Source: Vibrio natriegens NBRC 15636 = ATCC 14048 = DSM 759
GTDB taxonomy: Bacteria > Pseudomonadota > Gammaproteobacteria > Enterobacterales > Vibrionaceae
Assembly (NCBI RefSeq): GCF_035621455.1
Contig: NZ_CP141823.1
Location: forward strand, 1-64,000
Reading direction: 5' to 3'
Length of the DNA: 64,000 nucleotides
Below, in pieces: positions 44,291 to 51,967 of the stretch. How positions within the stretch are numbered: position 1 is the stretch's first letter; each line of letters opens with the position of its first letter. A program made the position numbers and the translations under genes. Under the pieces are notes generated by a model. That model had not been told where the DNA came from and ran no database searches. It worked only from the letters and a program-made list of their open reading frames with translations.

Positions 44291-44927
44291 AGGTTTTTTT
44301 CTCCAAATGACGAGCCAATAATGACAGAGGGAAACAGATAACAAAGTAAAGTACAGCGACCATGGCAAACACTTTAAATGGTTGGAATGTCGCGTTATTC
44401 AGCATGGTTCCGGCTTTAGTTAACTCGACAAAACCGATGATCGAAGCAAGCGCGGTGCCTTTAACAATTTGAACCGAGAAGCCAATCGTCGGTGCAATGG
44501 CAATTCGATAAGCCTGAGGAATAATGACATTGCGCATAGTCTGCATGTAATTGAGACCCAGAGTACGACACGCTTCCCACTGACCTTTAGGTAACGCCTC
44601 AATACAACCGCGCCAAATGTCGTGAAAATAGGCGCTGCTGTATAGCGTTAACGCCAACGCAGCGGCGGACCATGCACTGACTTCTATCCCCAGCAGAGAT
44701 AAACCGAAAAACGCCATAAAGAGCTGCATCAGAAGTGGCGTTCCCTGAAAAAGCTCCACATACAGTTGAATGCCTTTCCCAAGATGAATGTTCTTCATAC
44801 TTCTGAGTAAGGTAAGGCCAAGCCCCACCAGACCACCACCTATAAAGGCAATAATTGATAGCAGTACGGTCCAACGCGCTGCAAGTAGTAAGTTGCGCAG
44901 AATGTCCCAGTCTGTAAATTGCATCAT
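44277..44927 (-). CDS. Polar amino acid ABC transporter permease (HisM/GlnP type)
   Basis: Membrane permease of 216 residues with about five segments. It has family stretches YVELFQGTPLLMQLFMAFFGL (about 51-71) and the ATPase-contact loop EALPKGQWEACRTLGLNYMQTMRNVIIPQA (about 113-142). It overlaps the ATPase gene by 14 bases and follows its sister permease by 12. The pair should form the heterodimeric channel. Confidence 0.9.
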   Translation of the reverse strand: MMQFTDWDILRNLLLAARWTVLLSIIAFIGGGLVGLGLTLLRSMKNIHLGKGIQLYVELFQGTPLLMQLFMAFFGLSLLGIEVSAWSAAALALTLYSSAYFHDIWRGCIEALPKGQWEACRTLGLNYMQTMRNVIIPQAYRIAIAPTIGFSVQIVKGTALASIIGFVELTKAGTMLNNATFQPFKVFAMVAVLYFVICFPLSLLARHLEKKTYVSR

Positions 44928-44939
44928 AATCGTCTTCTC

Positions 44940-45608
44940 CTACAGCGCTGGGTTTTTGAATACGCGAGCTTTGATCAATGCAAACAATTGACGCATTAAG
45001 ATCGCAAGGACAAGGTAAATCAGTGCAGTAACAGCATAAGATTCAAAACTTAAAAAGGTTCTGGACTGCACAAAGTTCGCCGCAAAGGTCAGTTCCTCGA
45101 CTGAAATCTGAGATACGACGGCAGAGCCGAGCATGACGATAATGCACTGACTAACCAACGCTGGATAAACCTTCTGATAAGCTGGCGGCAATACGATTCG
45201 AGTAAAAATTTGGCGTCTGGTTAAGCCCAACGTTTTACCCGCCTCCCACTGGCCTTTAGGTGTTGCATCGATACCCGCTCGGATGATCTCCGCACTGTAG
45301 GCACCAAGGTTAAACACCATCGCGATGAAACCCGCCTCCCACGCGCTTAGCTTGACACCTAACGCTGGTAAACCGAAGAAGATGAAAAATAACTGAACAA
45401 TAAACGGGGTATTACGTGTTAACTCGATATAAGTCGCACATAACCAACGTAACCATGCTTGCTTACTTGTGCGTCCTGCTGCGCACAACGTTCCCACAGC
45501 CAACCCAGCAACGGTTGAAATAACGGTTAACTCGACGGTTGTCCTTAGACCTGCCACAAACTGTGGCAGGTAGGGAGCCAAGCCAGTAAATTCTAACTGG
45601 TAACTCAT
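44940..45608 (-). CDS. Polar amino acid ABC transporter permease (HisQ/GlnP type)
   Basis: Second membrane permease, 222 residues, with TYIELTRNTPFIVQLFFIFFGLP (about 59-81) and the contact loop DATPKGQWEAGKTLGLTRRQIFTRIVLPPA (about 118-147). It follows the binding-protein gene by 12 bases. It is distinct from its neighbour, so the channel is likely a heterodimer. Confidence 0.9.
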   Translation of the reverse strand: MSYQLEFTGLAPYLPQFVAGLRTTVELTVISTVAGLAVGTLCAAGRTSKQAWLRWLCATYIELTRNTPFIVQLFFIFFGLPALGVKLSAWEAGFIAMVFNLGAYSAEIIRAGIDATPKGQWEAGKTLGLTRRQIFTRIVLPPAYQKVYPALVSQCIIVMLGSAVVSQISVEELTFAANFVQSRTFLSFESYAVTALIYLVLAILMRQLFALIKARVFKNPAL

Positions 45609-45620
45609 TGCACTTATTCC

Positions 45621-46412
45621 TTACGCGCCAAGATCTTTAGGGAAAGGCGCTTTCAACCATTTTTGCGATAGCTCTTCTAATACTCCGTCTGCTTTCGCTT
45701 TTGAAATGAGCTTGTTCACTTCTTCGACAAGTTCAGTTTCACCTTTCATCACACCCACATAACACGGAGAGTTCTTCAGCATGAACTTCGCTTCAGGTGC
45801 TTTAGCCGGGTAACGAGTAGCGATTTCTGTGACGACAAGGTTACCCGTTGCAATGAGATCAATCTGACCAGATAGGAAAGAAGACAATGTCGCGTTGTTA
45901 TCTTCAAAACGCTTAATCGTTGTCGTCTCTGGCGCAATTTTGCTTAGTTCAATATCTTCAACTGAGCCACGCGTTACACCAATGGTTTTATCAGCAAGGT
46001 CTGCTGCTCCGGCGACGTTCTCATCTGAAGTGCCGAACACGCCGAGGAAAAACGGAGCGTATGCTTCGCTGAAGTCGATCGCTTTTTCACGCTCTGGGTT
46101 TTTACCCATACTGGAAATGACCAAGTCAACTTTTTGAGTTTGTAGATAAGGAATGCGGTTTGCACTGGTAACAGGTACGAGTTCCACTTTTACGTTTAGT
46201 TCTTTGGCCAGATATTTGGCCATGTCAATGTCATACCCTTGTGGCTTTAAATCCGTTCCGACAGAACCAAAAGGAGGAAAGTCTTGTGGAACCGCAACTT
46301 TGAGTACCGCTTTTTCTTTAATGGCTTCCAACTGGTTTGCAGACGCAGCAGAAACGTTGGTCACTAATGCCGCAGCAACAGCGACTAAAGACACTAACTT
46401 AGATAATTTCAT
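45621..46412 (-). CDS. Amino acid ABC transporter binding protein (family 3)
   Basis: Periplasmic receptor of 263 residues. I chose the ATG at 46412 (MKLSKLVSLV); the frame is open from 46430. The signal peptide covers about the first 25 residues, ending near SAASANQ. The core LKVAVPQDFPPFGSVGTDLKPQGYDIDMAKYLA is the SBP family 3 signature, and VTRGSVEDI is the later ligand region. The exact amino acid is not determined. The promoter region has a 17-base motif shared with the region before rpiR. Confidence 0.9.
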   Translation of the reverse strand: MKLSKLVSLVAVAAALVTNVSAASANQLEAIKEKAVLKVAVPQDFPPFGSVGTDLKPQGYDIDMAKYLAKELNVKVELVPVTSANRIPYLQTQKVDLVISSMGKNPEREKAIDFSEAYAPFFLGVFGTSDENVAGAADLADKTIGVTRGSVEDIELSKIAPETTTIKRFEDNNATLSSFLSGQIDLIATGNLVVTEIATRYPAKAPEAKFMLKNSPCYVGVMKGETELVEEVNKLISKAKADGVLEELSQKWLKAPFPKDLGA

Positions 46413-46461
46413 GGCTATTTCCCTATACATATAAGATACGATTGAAACACTTAGCTAGTAC

Positions 46462-46478
46462 ACTGCAACGATCGTACC
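46462..46478 (-). promoter_or_regulatory. Shared 17-base motif, copy 1 (before the amino acid ABC operon)
   Basis: ACTGCAACGATCGTACC at 46462-46478, 50 bases before the binding-protein start. It matches 47732-47748 in 16 of 17 bases, and flanking bases on its left (ATTG-AACAC and AGCTA elements) are also shared. The central ACGATCGT is a perfect palindrome. It is probably a regulator site or conserved promoter element. Confidence 0.6.
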
Positions 46479-46645
46479 CATTTAAAACAAATTTATATTT
46501 AACTGATTTTTAAGGAAATTATTTTTATTAAGCATTTAAAATTGGATAAATTGATAATATTGACCAAATAGTGGGGATCATTTTTGGTGCAATAACCACC
46601 ATTATGTAGCAAAGCTATTCAAGGTTTAGACGCATACTGGATCGC

Positions 46646-46662
46646 ATCACTTTGTTAGTGAT
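46646..46662 (+). other. Orphan hairpin in the gap between the ABC operon and rpiR
   Basis: ATCACT-TTGTT-AGTGAT (46646-46662) is followed by a T-rich tail on the plus strand, and TGGTG/CACCA (46585-46601) forms another stem before it. There is no plus-strand gene to end, so an unannotated short RNA is possible. The 372-base gap 46413-46784 otherwise holds motif copy 1 and the rpiR terminator. Confidence 0.3.
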
Positions 46663-46704
46663 CTTTCTTTTAATTGAGTAATGGAAAGAAACAAAGGTGA
46701 ATAA

Positions 46705-46738
46705 AAATAGCTGTGACTAAATGCAGCCACAGCTATTT
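46705..46738 (-). terminator. Terminator of rpiR-family gene
   Basis: An 11-bp perfect stem (AAATAGCTGTG at 46705-46715 with CACAGCTATTT at 46728-46738), 12-base loop, with T's following on the minus strand. It lies 47 bases past the stop. Confidence 0.85.
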
Positions 46739-46784
46739 ATTAAGGAGGAAAGATTGAGTTGGGATCACACGGCTATTGGGCCAA

Positions 46785-47600
46785 TTATTCTAGTTCGCTC
46801 AACTGATGATAATTAGCACTGATCGTTTGACTGAGGTTTGAAGCCTCTTCTTTTAGCAATATAAAAGTTTCATTTACAAAGTAGTGAATAAGACTCATCG
46901 GAACCGCGTAACTGTCTAGTGGCAGTTCATTATTCATATAACAAACGAAGACCTCGTTTACCGTCGACGCATACTTCTGTCCCGATTGATCGGTGATCAA
47001 TAAACAATCATAGGGTTTAAGAAATTCAACAATTCGTTCAAAGTTCGCAACGCGACGACGAATACCAAACAAAATGACAAAGTCGTCTTCGTTTATCGAC
47101 GCTAAATCTTCACCAATGGTTTGTCCCGGAAGAGGCAACAGCTCGACGCCCTGACGACATTGGGCTAATTGTTGGCGAAAATGCATGGCTAACGGATAGC
47201 TATTACGATAGCCAATAATTTTTATCCGCTTCGCAGTCGCTAGCTTTCTGATAATGTGCGCAGTGTTTCCTTCCGCTAACTGCATCCATAACTTTTCTAG
47301 CGAAATTGCATCCTGGCAAAAGCCTGTATCCTGCAGCTCACCAGTGATTACCGGGTTGCCTTTATCCCGCTCAGACATCATCTCATTTCTCAATGCGACA
47401 TGATCGTTATAGCCAAGTTTGCGAATAAAACGGCTGACACTTGTCTTGGATACCAGGCATTCCTCAGCAATTTCACTGGTAGATAACATCAGTATTTTTT
47501 CTGGATTCACCTGAAGGAAGTCCGCGATGCGTCTATTGCCATCACTGAGTGAAGAGTAATGCTCCGTAATACGGGCACTTAATGAGTTGTTATTCGTCAT
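46785..47600 (-). CDS. RpiR-family transcriptional regulator
   Basis: A 271-residue regulator. The N-terminal HTH_6 domain has LSTSEIAEECLVSKTSVSRFIRKLGYND (about residues 39-66), the conserved RpiR core. The C-terminal SIS-like domain (about residues 115-245) is more diverged and shows an IRRRVANFERIVEFLKPYDCLLIT stretch. SIS domains bind phosphosugars in many members, but amino acid-linked RpiR regulators are also known. It lies upstream of the amino acid ABC operon on the same strand, and both promoter regions hold the same 17-base motif, so it probably controls the transporter. Confidence 0.85.
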   Translation of the reverse strand: MTNNNSLSARITEHYSSLSDGNRRIADFLQVNPEKILMLSTSEIAEECLVSKTSVSRFIRKLGYNDHVALRNEMMSERDKGNPVITGELQDTGFCQDAISLEKLWMQLAEGNTAHIIRKLATAKRIKIIGYRNSYPLAMHFRQQLAQCRQGVELLPLPGQTIGEDLASINEDDFVILFGIRRRVANFERIVEFLKPYDCLLITDQSGQKYASTVNEVFVCYMNNELPLDSYAVPMSLIHYFVNETFILLKEEASNLSQTISANYHQLSELE

Positions 47601-47621
47601 TAGCTATTTCCGGTCACTCCG

Positions 47622-47640
47622 TTAACGACCTAGTCGTTAA
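47622..47640. promoter_or_regulatory. Perfect 19-base palindrome before rpiR
   Basis: TTAACGAC-CTA-GTCGTTAA at 47622-47640, 22 bases before the rpiR start codon. It has 8-bp perfect arms and no T tract, so an operator is more likely than a terminator. It is placed well for autorepression. Confidence 0.55.
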
Positions 47641-47731
47641 TGTATATTTCTGACTTTCGTGTTCCAAATGAACCATCCTTTTCCAAGCTATGTTCATGCC
47701 AGAGAGAAGCAATTGGAACACCACAGCTAAA

Positions 47732-47748
47732 TTACTGCAACGATTGTA
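47732..47748 (-). promoter_or_regulatory. Shared 17-base motif, copy 2 (before rpiR)
   Basis: ACTGCAACGATTGTACC at 47732-47748, the second copy of the motif found at 46462-46478, in the same orientation relative to the downstream minus-strand gene. It lies in the 363-base gap 47601-47963, where I support no protein gene. Confidence 0.55.
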
Positions 47749-47963
47749 CCACCTCAACAAAAACGGTAACTCATTGATTTTTAGTACCCTACCTTTCAGA
47801 CAGTTGTATTTTTTACCTAACGACGAACTTGTGCAAAAGAATCGTTCGCGTTTACGTGCACGAATCACCAAAATGGGGCGAACGATAACTCTAAACAGCG
47901 AGACTGGTTTATCTGCAAACCGCAAGGTTATCGAATCGCTCTACAATGGTTATCTTCATGACG

Positions 47964-48698
47964 TTACAAAACTAAGCCGCCATCAACCTTCAACACCTGC
48001 CCCGTAATAAAGCTAGACTTGTCACTGGCCAAAAATTCAACACCATCGGTGATATCTTCTGCGGTGCCCATTCTCCCAAGCGGAGTCTTCTGTTTCATGA
48101 GTTCGAGGACTTTTGTAGGTAAGTCGGCTGTCATCGGGGTCTCAATAAAACCAGGAGCAACACAGTTAGCGCGAACTTGGGCACCTTTACGAGCAAACTC
48201 TTTAGCCCAGCCTTTCGTCATCGCTATCACGCCACCTTTGGTTGCTGCGTAGTTAGACTGTCCAATATTACCGTCGGTCCCCACTACCGAAGACATGGTG
48301 ACAATAGAGCCATAATTGTTTGCCATCATAATTGGTGCAACTGCTTGAGTGAGATTAAAAACACCTTTGAGATTAACGTCGATCACGAAGTCCCAGTCTT
48401 GTTCCGTCATTTTTTCCAATAGTGCGTCTCGGGTAACTCCAGCGTTATTCACCAAAACATCGATACGACCATAGGTTTCTCTGATGCTTTCAACCAAATA
48501 TTGAATCGCCTCTCTATCACAAATATTGATGACGACTGGTTTAACATTTTCGTGGTCACTAAACGCACTTTGCAAAGTTTGAGCGTTAACATCTAAGGCG
48601 TAAACACACTGTGCTCCATTGTTAGCAAATCGTTCCACAATCGCTCGGCCAATACCTTGCGCCGCGCCAGTGACTAAGCAGACTTTGTTTTCAAACAT
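47964..48698 (-). CDS. Short-chain dehydrogenase, FabG/PhaB-like
   Basis: A 244-residue classical SDR. The cofactor motif TGAAQGIGR is at residues 10-18, NNAG at about 86-89, the catalytic Ser in MSSVVG (about 137), and Tyr-x3-Lys in YAATKGG (Y150, K154). The sequence is close to 3-oxoacyl-ACP reductases and acetoacetyl-CoA reductases. No fatty acid synthesis genes are nearby; the CoA-transferase gene lies 40 bases upstream on the same strand. A reduction or oxidation of a 3-hydroxyacyl-CoA or related hydroxy acid is therefore likelier than a housekeeping FabG role. Confidence 0.87.
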   Translation of the reverse strand: MFENKVCLVTGAAQGIGRAIVERFANNGAQCVYALDVNAQTLQSAFSDHENVKPVVINICDREAIQYLVESIRETYGRIDVLVNNAGVTRDALLEKMTEQDWDFVIDVNLKGVFNLTQAVAPIMMANNYGSIVTMSSVVGTDGNIGQSNYAATKGGVIAMTKGWAKEFARKGAQVRANCVAPGFIETPMTADLPTKVLELMKQKTPLGRMGTAEDITDGVEFLASDKSSFITGQVLKVDGGLVL

Positions 48699-48738
48699 AT
48701 CCTAATCCTTTGGTAGAAATTAAATAGTTATCCAGCAT

Positions 48739-50304
48739 TTATAGAGTAAGTTCGAATGATGGCTGGAAGATGGCATTTGGCATTACTTTCAGTGACGGAC
48801 TGATGACAGGTGTGAACTCCATCTGCTGAAGGATGTCTTTTTCTAAGTCCACCCCAGGGGCGATTTCAATCAGCGCTAATCCAGACGGAGAGAGTTCGAA
48901 CACGGCACGCTCGGTAATGTACATCACAGGTTTATTGTTGCTTAACGCTTGGGCTGCGCTGAAAGTGATTTGCTCAACCTGCTTGATGAACTTCTTCTGC
49001 TTCCCTTCTTGGACGATATTAACAGCCTGATTGTCCACTTCCACTGCTAGGCCTTGCGCGGTAAAAGTGCCACAAAAGTAAACCTGTTTGGCGTTCTGAG
49101 TAATGTTAATAAAGCCGCCACAGCCAGCGATTTTACTGCCAAAGCGCGATACGTTTATATTTCCTGTAACGTCACTTTGCGCTAAGCCAAGAAAGGCTTG
49201 GTCAACACCGCCACCATCATAAAAATCAAACATCTGGTCTTGGCCGATAATCGCCTGAGGCAGACGAGACGCCCCAAAATCGAGACCGCTTTGCGGTATC
49301 CCACCTACCGCTCCAGGTTCTACGGTTAAGGTAAATTGATCGAGTATTCCGGCTTGCTTAGCGACCTCTGCGATGTATTCCGGCGCACCAATCCCCAGAT
49401 TAAGAATGGAGTTGGGTTTTAGCTCCATAGCCGCACGACGGGCAATGATGGTTTTTGCGTCCAGCTTTGATTGGGTCGAAGGTGATGAGCTCGTTGTGAG
49501 GTCGTCATCTGAATTTTCAATACCAACAAACTCCGGGTTCATCATGGTTGCAAAAGTTTGCATGTGCTCCGTCGGATCTTCACACACAACAACCGCATCG
49601 ACGAAGATTCCCGGAATCTTAACCGCATGCGGATCAAGCTTTCCGGCGGGCACTATTTGTTTGACCTGTACAATAACCTTACCACCGTTGTTACGTGCCG
49701 CTTGTGCCGCCGCCAGACTTTCGACGATCAAGCATTCATCTTCCATGGTAATGTTGCCATTCTCATCTGCAGTCGTTCCGCGAAGAATAGACACCGTTAC
49801 AGGTAGCTTGTGATAAAAAAGATGCTCCTCACCGCCGAGCTCAATCAGTTCTACCCAATCATCGGACGTCGCCTGATTGATTTTTCCGCCCTCTAAACGC
49901 GGATCCACAAAGGTACCTAAGCCAACTTTACTCACGGTGCCCAACTTACCTGCCGCCGTATCTCGAAGTAAATGGGAAATGATACCCTGCGGCAAGTTGT
50001 ATCCTTGTATGAGGTTATCTACCGCTAACTGCTGAAGTTTAGGAACCAGCCCCCAGTGGCCGCCAATGGCGCATTTCACTAACCCTTGTTCCGCTAAGTG
50101 GTTGATTGCCCGGCCTTGACCGTCACCTTGACCCGCAGCAAATAACAGCGTTAAATCTCGCGGTGACTGAGTGTCTCTAAAACGTTCGCCTATTGCTCTT
50201 TCAATCGCTTCCGGTACTACGCTACCGATAAAACCACCCAGTAAGACCGCATCGCCATCTTCAATCCACTCTGCCGCTTGTTCTGCTGTCAATTTCGTAA
50301 CCAC
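48739..50304 (-). CDS. Family I CoA-transferase (YdiF/propionate CoA-transferase-like)
   Basis: A 521-residue single-chain CoA-transferase with fused alpha and beta parts, like E. coli YdiF (531). The N-terminal GDAVLLGGFIGSVVPEAIERAI segment and the IIARRAAMELKPNSILNLGIGAPEYIAE segment begin the two halves. The catalytic Glu lies in VEPGAVGGIPQSG (about residue 332). It activates short-chain acids using another acyl-CoA as donor. It sits between a LysR gene (95 bases) and the SDR gene (40 bases), probably one catabolic unit. Confidence 0.88.
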   Translation of the reverse strand: MVTKLTAEQAAEWIEDGDAVLLGGFIGSVVPEAIERAIGERFRDTQSPRDLTLLFAAGQGDGQGRAINHLAEQGLVKCAIGGHWGLVPKLQQLAVDNLIQGYNLPQGIISHLLRDTAAGKLGTVSKVGLGTFVDPRLEGGKINQATSDDWVELIELGGEEHLFYHKLPVTVSILRGTTADENGNITMEDECLIVESLAAAQAARNNGGKVIVQVKQIVPAGKLDPHAVKIPGIFVDAVVVCEDPTEHMQTFATMMNPEFVGIENSDDDLTTSSSPSTQSKLDAKTIIARRAAMELKPNSILNLGIGAPEYIAEVAKQAGILDQFTLTVEPGAVGGIPQSGLDFGASRLPQAIIGQDQMFDFYDGGGVDQAFLGLAQSDVTGNINVSRFGSKIAGCGGFINITQNAKQVYFCGTFTAQGLAVEVDNQAVNIVQEGKQKKFIKQVEQITFSAAQALSNNKPVMYITERAVFELSPSGLALIEIAPGVDLEKDILQQMEFTPVISPSLKVMPNAIFQPSFELTL

Positions 50305-50399
50305 ATTAACCTTCCTTAGTTACTGTACTTTATTGGTTTTCAGCTTAGTGCGATGTTACCCAGATGTTAATTGCAGAATTAGAGATTGAGAATTTCATA

Positions 50400-51338
50400 T
50401 TAGGAATGATCGCATAGCTCTCCTACTCGTCTATAGAGGTATTCTTTGAAACCACTGCAACGCTCTGGCATTGGTGAGCGTGGACGATAAAACATATTGA
50501 TATCGAAACTGGCACATTGGTGATCTTGCAGGATATGAACAAGCTCCCCTCGCTCTATTGAGTCAGAGACCAACGAGTGCGGAAGATAGGCAATCCCGGC
50601 GTGTTCCAAGGCAAGATCCAGCAGCATTTCACTGTTGTCACACTCCAAAGTGTCACAAATAGTCACGATTTCGACATTCGCCTGAAACTCGAAGCACCAA
50701 CGATTCCCACCCACCAACGTTCTCGCATACAAACAACGATGTTGGCTGAGGTCTTGCGGTTTTTCAGGCATCCCATGCTGCTCCAGATAGTATTTGGAAG
50801 CACACAGATACAAAGGCTCTCGTAACAAGCGGCGCTTAACGAGTAACGAGTCTTGCTCTGGCTCACCTTGATAACTCGCACTGGCACGAAAGGCAAAATC
50901 AACATTGAGAGGATCAAATTCCCCCGCTTCAATAAATATTTTGAAATTCACCTTCGGGTGCAGCGTCATATACTCTGCAACAATTTTAGTTAAATATTGC
51001 CGGGCGAATAAGGGCGTAGAAGAAAGCTTAATTTCACCCTGTTGTTCCTCTGCCAGATTTTGTACCTCTTCACATAAACTGGCGATATCTGGCAGTAAAG
51101 GGGCGAATTTATCATACAGAAGCTGACCTGCTTGTGTGGTCACCAACTGGCGAGTGCTTCGCTTTATCAGCTCAACCGACAGCGACTCTTCGAGCTCTTT
51201 CACCCAGCGGCTTCCTGCGGCAGGCGAGATCCCTTGCTGCAACGCGGCTTCTCGAAACGAGCCCAACCGGACAACCGCGCAGAAAAAAACAATTTTATCT
51301 AGGATCGGCTGACGGCTCGACAGTAAATTTGCAACCAT
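50400..51338 (-). CDS. LysR-family regulator, coupled to a two-component system
   Basis: A 312-residue LysR regulator. The helix-turn-helix region LGSFREAALQQGISPAAGSRWVKELE is at about residues 26-51 and the effector domain begins near GEIKLSSTPLFA. The ATG shares its A with the TGA stop of the upstream response regulator (TGATG at 51336-51340), so translation is probably coupled to it. Directly downstream lie CoA-transferase and SDR genes on the same strand. A LysR gene as third member of a kinase-regulator chain is unusual. Confidence 0.88.
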   Translation of the reverse strand: MVANLLSSRQPILDKIVFFCAVVRLGSFREAALQQGISPAAGSRWVKELEESLSVELIKRSTRQLVTTQAGQLLYDKFAPLLPDIASLCEEVQNLAEEQQGEIKLSSTPLFARQYLTKIVAEYMTLHPKVNFKIFIEAGEFDPLNVDFAFRASASYQGEPEQDSLLVKRRLLREPLYLCASKYYLEQHGMPEKPQDLSQHRCLYARTLVGGNRWCFEFQANVEIVTICDTLECDNSEMLLDLALEHAGIAYLPHSLVSDSIERGELVHILQDHQCASFDINMFYRPRSPMPERCSGFKEYLYRRVGELCDHS

Positions 51339-51967
51339 CAGCTCACCAATCCTTTCTGCAGAGCGAGCTTAACCAAAGCTGCTGTCGAAGTGGCTCCGAG
51401 TTTCTTTTTGATCCGAAGCCGGTGCGTTTCTACCGTACGAACACTGATATGGAGCGAATCCGCAATTTCCTTGTTACAGGCACCATTGGTAATCGCTTTG
51501 AGCACATCCGATTCACGTTTTGACAGCGTGTTATCACTCGGCTCAGGTTTTTGATTGATCTGTTCAAGAAGACGATCCGACGCTTGAGAACATAGGTAAG
51601 AGCGCCCTTCCGCAACTTGATTAATTGCCATGACTAACTCTTCTGAGCCAACGTCCTTTAATACGTAGCCCTTAGCGCCAGCTTTGATGGATCGCATAAC
51701 GTAGTCGCGACTATCATGCATAGAAAGCATGATGACTGCCGTTTTGCTGGCGCTTTTTGTCAGCTTCTCTAACACTTCAATCCCATTAAGCTTTGGCATA
51801 TTAATATCAAGAAGCAGCACGTCTGGTTTTAAGGTCAATGTACTGTTCAAAGCATCCTTGCCATTTCCGACGCAATCGAGGATCTCCAAGTTATCTTCTC
51901 GTTCTAACCGTGATTTGAGCCCGTCTTGCATTAACCTATGATCATCGGCCAATACCAACTTAATCAT
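51338..51967 (-). CDS. NarL/LuxR-family response regulator
   Basis: A 209-residue regulator. The receiver domain has acidic D8-D9 and phosphoacceptor D54 in LLLDINMP. The C-terminal LuxR-type helix-turn-helix is LSKRESDVLKAITNGACNKEIADSLHISVRTVETHRLRIKKKLGA-like at about residues 145-190. Its start overlaps the kinase stop by four bases (ATGA) and its stop overlaps the LysR start. The divergent TRAP operon is a likely target. Confidence 0.9.
   Translation of the reverse strand: MIKLVLADDHRLMQDGLKSRLEREDNLEILDCVGNGKDALNSTLTLKPDVLLLDINMPKLNGIEVLEKLTKSASKTAVIMLSMHDSRDYVMRSIKAGAKGYVLKDVGSEELVMAINQVAEGRSYLCSQASDRLLEQINQKPEPSDNTLSKRESDVLKAITNGACNKEIADSLHISVRTVETHRLRIKKKLGATSTAALVKLALQKGLVS

Noticed and set aside
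47614..48007. Two overlapping open frames, 103 codons (-) at 47614-47925 and 105 codons (+) at 47690-48007, in the gap between rpiR and the SDR gene
   Set aside because: Neither resembles a family, neither has a good ribosome site, the plus frame runs into the SDR gene, and the region holds the conserved 17-base motif and palindrome expected of a promoter.
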